This document shows, piece by piece, positions 61,828 to 64,000 of a DNA stretch of 64,000 bases (position 1 is the stretch's first letter; each line of letters opens with the position of its first letter). Source of the stretch: Streptomyces sp. NBC_01750 (GTDB taxonomy: Bacteria > Actinomycetota > Actinomycetes > Streptomycetales > Streptomycetaceae). Where the stretch lies: positions 8,821,980 through 8,885,979 of the forward strand of contig NZ_CP109137.1 of assembly GCF_035918095.1 (NCBI RefSeq). The letters run 5' to 3'. A program made the position numbers and the translations under genes. Under the pieces are notes generated by a model that had not been told where the DNA came from, did not search any database, and worked only from the letters and a program-made list of their open reading frames with translations.

Positions 61828-62292
61828 TCACGTGGCCTTGGTTGCGGCCTCCATACTCCCAGCGACGCTCTCGTCTCTCCAGCCTGTGGTGATCCGGTCG
61901 AGCTGCGCGGCGAGATGCTCGATGTGGTCAGCCATACAGCGCAGCTGCAGGGCACAGGCCCGGGCGCCCCGAGCACCGACTTCCGCGTCCACGGAGCCGG
62001 CCCACAGAGCGATGACCGGGGGACTGTCCTGCGCCTGAGACTGAAACAACTGCGCTTGCAGGAACTCTCCCGCGCGATCGCCCGGCGCCCCGAGCGCGGT
62101 TACGGGACCAACATGGTCGAGACCTTCAGGCGGACCGGGGTGATCCAGGGAGCAGTGACCACCCAGCCCCTCACATCCCCTGCGCGCGCCCGGATTCTGC
62201 TGACCGGCGAGCCGTACGGCGAGCGTGCTGAGACCTTGCCCGAACGCGTATGCCGCCGTACGCAGGCGCTCCACGTCCGCAGGAGTCGACAC
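61828..62292 (-). CDS. Unknown protein
   Basis: 154 residues from a GTG at 62292 (VSTPADVERLRTAAYAFGQG). The end (CMADHIEHLAAQLDRITTGW) is helical and protein-like; the middle is less convincing, with a Gly/Pro-rich part. It may carry an indel. Its start overlaps by 43 bases that of a divergent + strand frame. No family recognised. Confidence 0.4.
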   Translation of the reverse strand: MSTPADVERLRTAAYAFGQGLSTLAVRLAGQQNPGARRGCEGLGGHCSLDHPGPPEGLDHVGPVTALGAPGDRAGEFLQAQLFQSQAQDSPPVIALWAGSVDAEVGARGARACALQLRCMADHIEHLAAQLDRITTGWRDESVAGSMEAATKAT

Positions 62293-62567
62293 TCGAGAAT
62301 GGTCCCGTCGACGTCTGGGCACACCTCGACCACCCTGGGAAAGCCCGGCTCGGCGTCCCACTGGACGAGCTCTGCCGAGAGGCCGACCGTATCGCCGCGC
62401 CCACTCGCACGCTCACAGCAGCCGACCGTGAGGCCATACGCAGAGTGGGGACCACTCTGGTCCGTCGCATGATCAACCGCGCAGGCACCTGCCAACTCCG
62501 GACAGCCAGCCCCCGCTGGCATCGCCGTGGTCATGAGCTCGGTGCCCGGTACGCGAAACGAGCCTGA
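62250..62567 (+). CDS. Unknown protein, possible 5'-truncated gene
   Basis: 105 residues. From residue ~18 the sequence is convincing: VDVWAHLDHPGKARLGVPLD and LTAADREAIRRVGTTLVRRM, ending RHRRGHELGARYAKRA-like. The first part is doubtful and there is no ribosome site, so the start may be lost. It converges with the decayed gene on the other strand, overlapping by ~35 bases. Confidence 0.4.
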   Translation: MPPYAGAPRPQESTLENGPVDVWAHLDHPGKARLGVPLDELCREADRIAAPTRTLTAADREAIRRVGTTLVRRMINRAGTCQLRTASPRWHRRGHELGARYAKRA

Positions 62568-63234
62568 ACCAGCCAGCCCCGCAGCTCCTCGAGCACATCG
62601 AGGTGAGCCCGCACCCGGGCAATGACGTCAGCGAGTTCGTTCGGGCCGAGGATCCTCCATGTACTCGTCCTGAAAGACCTCCAGATTGACGTGCGGAACG
62701 GTGCGTTCGGGGTTCTGCGAGTAGGGGTAGACGGCGATCTGCCCACCGAGCACCACGGTGTCGACCGTGCCCTGCTCGGCGTCCCAGATGGAGAGCGTCA
62801 TCTCCGCCGGCTCGCCGATGTAGTGCGCGAGATCCTCAAGCGCGGCGCCCTCCGTTACGTCCCTGGTGTGGTCCACGACGCAGCCCCTCGGGCACCAGGT
62901 GGCAAAGCTGCCCTTCTCCTGACGCTGAATCACCAGGGGCCGCTCGCTGTCGATGTCCAGCGCCTGGGCGAAGAGCCAGGCAAGGACACGCTCACGGGTC
63001 TCCGGACTGAGCGAGCCCAACTACCCACTCGCGCTGTACGTCCGTTACGTTCCGGAGGAGAACGCCGGGGATGGTTCCGTAGCCGGGCGTGCTGTCACCG
63101 ATCCGGACACCCAGGGCGGAGAGCCGGGGGAGTAGAGGCTGGCCATCTTCGTACGCGGCACGGCGCGCGTCAGCAATGTCCGGGGGAGGGACGGCTGCAG
63201 GCGCCTTGCTTGCCTCTGGGAGTGCAATGGACAT
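62531..63234 (-). pseudogene. DUF6907-like protein, two frameshifts
   Basis: ATG 63234 has GGAG eight bases upstream. The protein reads MSIALPEASKAPAAVPPPDI to VTDVQREWVVG, shifts near 63015 to SLSPETRERVLAWLFAQALD and SFATWCPRGCVVDHTRDVTE, then near 62655 shifts again to NELADVIARVRAHLDVLEEL. The C-x3-C-x3-H part in the middle resembles Streptomyces DUF6907 proteins. With two shifts it is probably dead. Confidence 0.5.
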
Positions 63235-63680
63235 GGAGGTGCTCCTTTTCTGTTTCTGTGCAATGACGAGACCGAACTGCCAATGGACCGCAGTCGTCCG
63301 AGCCCCCAAGTGCCCAGGCAGACAAGCCCCTTACACGGGGAATGCCGCCGGCGACCTATTGGCAGAAGGTGAGCGGCAGGCCATCAGGCCGACGACGCGT
63401 ATGAAAGACGACTGATAGAAGAACCGCGGCAAGGCGCACGTAGGTGCCAACTCAGCGATGACTCAACCCGCACCCCAGGACGCGCGCCGCAGGAGCTACC
63501 AGGGACCAACAAGGCTGAACGAACTGCCGTATCCCCAGACTGACTTCAAAACCCGTCAGCGAGGGATCCCCGCAAGACAGGAGCACTCGATAGACGGAAC
63601 CCCCAACAGATCACGTTTACCCAGCGCAGAACCGTTCCTGGAGCCGAAGGGCGCCAGCCCGAACGCCTCCGGCCCCCCAA
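63235..63680. other. Non-coding stretch before the hairpin array
   Basis: About 445 bases without convincing gene. The frames present are short and lack ribosome sites. This and the following hairpins look like a subterminal region. Confidence 0.4.
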
Positions 63681-63997
63681 CCAGGCGTCAGCCTGGCAAG
63701 CCCCGCTCTCAACGCTCTCTCCGCTTGGCATCGCCAAGCGGCACAACACATTGAGCAACCCTCCCCGCCAGGGGAGGGGCCAACTCAAATAACCATGTAG
63801 AAAACCACTTTGACATCAACCCGGCGCCGCCAGGCGCCGGTCCCAACTCACACACCCAACGATTCCCCCGTCAGGGGGAATCCATCAGCCTCATCGGCCG
63901 ACATCGTCGGCCGCACCAACCCACGCTCACGCCGCCAGGCGTGATGCACCGTCACCTTACGGGCCGTCAGGCCCGAGTTGGCCCGTCAGGGCCAACT
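63681..63997. repeat. Array of nine hairpins, telomere-like
   Basis: Hairpins, with loop in the middle: 63681-63696 (CCAGGC/GTCA), 63721-63741 (CCGCTTGGC/ATC), 63759-63778 (CCCTCCCC/GCCA, with an outer TTGAG/CTCAA stem at 63751-63788), 63821-63840 (CCGGCGCC/GCCA), 63861-63882 (GATTCCCCC/GTCA), 63895-63913 (CGGCCGAC/ATC), 63927-63944 (TCACGCC/GCCA), 63960-63975 (CGGGCC/GTCA), 63976-63997 (AGTTGGCCC/GTCA). All stems are perfect. The + strand loops are G-N-N-A in seven of nine, as expected for a folded 3' overhang at a right telomere of a linear Streptomyces replicon. Sequence differs from the archetypal Streptomyces telomere as I remember it. Confidence 0.7.
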
Positions 63998-64000
63998 TAA

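Noticed and set aside
63681..63997. CRISPR array or stacked terminators
   Set aside because: The units differ in sequence and spacing, so it is not CRISPR; nine perfect stems without T-runs and without genes between them are not ordinary terminators.
1..64000. tRNA, rRNA genes or CRISPR arrays
   Set aside because: I saw no cloverleaf with CCA-type end, no rRNA core sequence and no regular direct repeats with spacers; a covariance-model scan was not possible.

Overview
The window reads as a Streptomyces (or close relative) accessory region. It has very high GC with G/C-ending codons, GTG starts, GTGA and ATGA stop/start overlaps, and actinobacterial families such as RacP, DUF6192, DUF6126, MAB_1171c, DUF5937 and graspetide (Tgm) genes. 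The last ~320 bases are a run of nine hairpins with mostly GTCA or GCCA loops on the + strand. Together with a nearby TtrA-like helicase, many insertion sequences and many broken genes, this suggests the window approaches the right end of a linear plasmid or chromosome. That reading is an inference.

Layout. 1-3.0 kb: mobile-element debris (recombinase tail, truncated IS5 transposase) and a RacP/DUF6192 plasmid-type pair with a frameshift. 3.06-4.74 and 29.65-31.32 kb: two almost identical, same-direction IS1380-type elements bracketing ~24.9 kb. 5-10 kb: a secreted SapA-like protein, small unknown proteins and relics. 10.3-25.9 kb: a coherent block with a SulP transporter operon, a seven-gene ArsR plus hydrogenase-like (Hyc/Ehr) operon, and an ArsR/anti-sigma-type operon. 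Each of the three ArsR genes has a palindrome of form AATTG-N10-CAATT nearby, so the block looks like one regulon. 26-29.2 kb: an SRPBCC protein, then an NDH-2-like oxidoreductase with an ECF41 sigma factor.

31.7-47.6 kb: a serine hydrolase, an XRE/ImmA-type/membrane trio, two ParB-domain regulators around a broken thioesterase, a regulator/MFS pair, and then the most striking locus. Here a cytochrome P450, two Asp/Asn-beta-hydroxylase-like proteins, a five-codon ORF encoding M-R-Y-V-H behind a perfect Shine-Dalgarno, an ATP-grasp protein and a methyltransferase lie in one direction. The pentapeptide matches the M-R-Y-x-H pattern of biarylitide precursors, the smallest known RiPP precursors, but the set of tailoring enzymes is much larger than the usual precursor plus P450.

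48-64 kb: an OLD-type TOPRIM remnant, sbcD-sbcC, a helicase with four helicase-associated repeats, and an ATP-grasp graspetide cluster (regulator, M20-type hydrolase, TgmA-like precursor, maturase, PIMT-type methyltransferase with a frameshift). After these come small unknown genes, a decayed gene and the terminal hairpin array.
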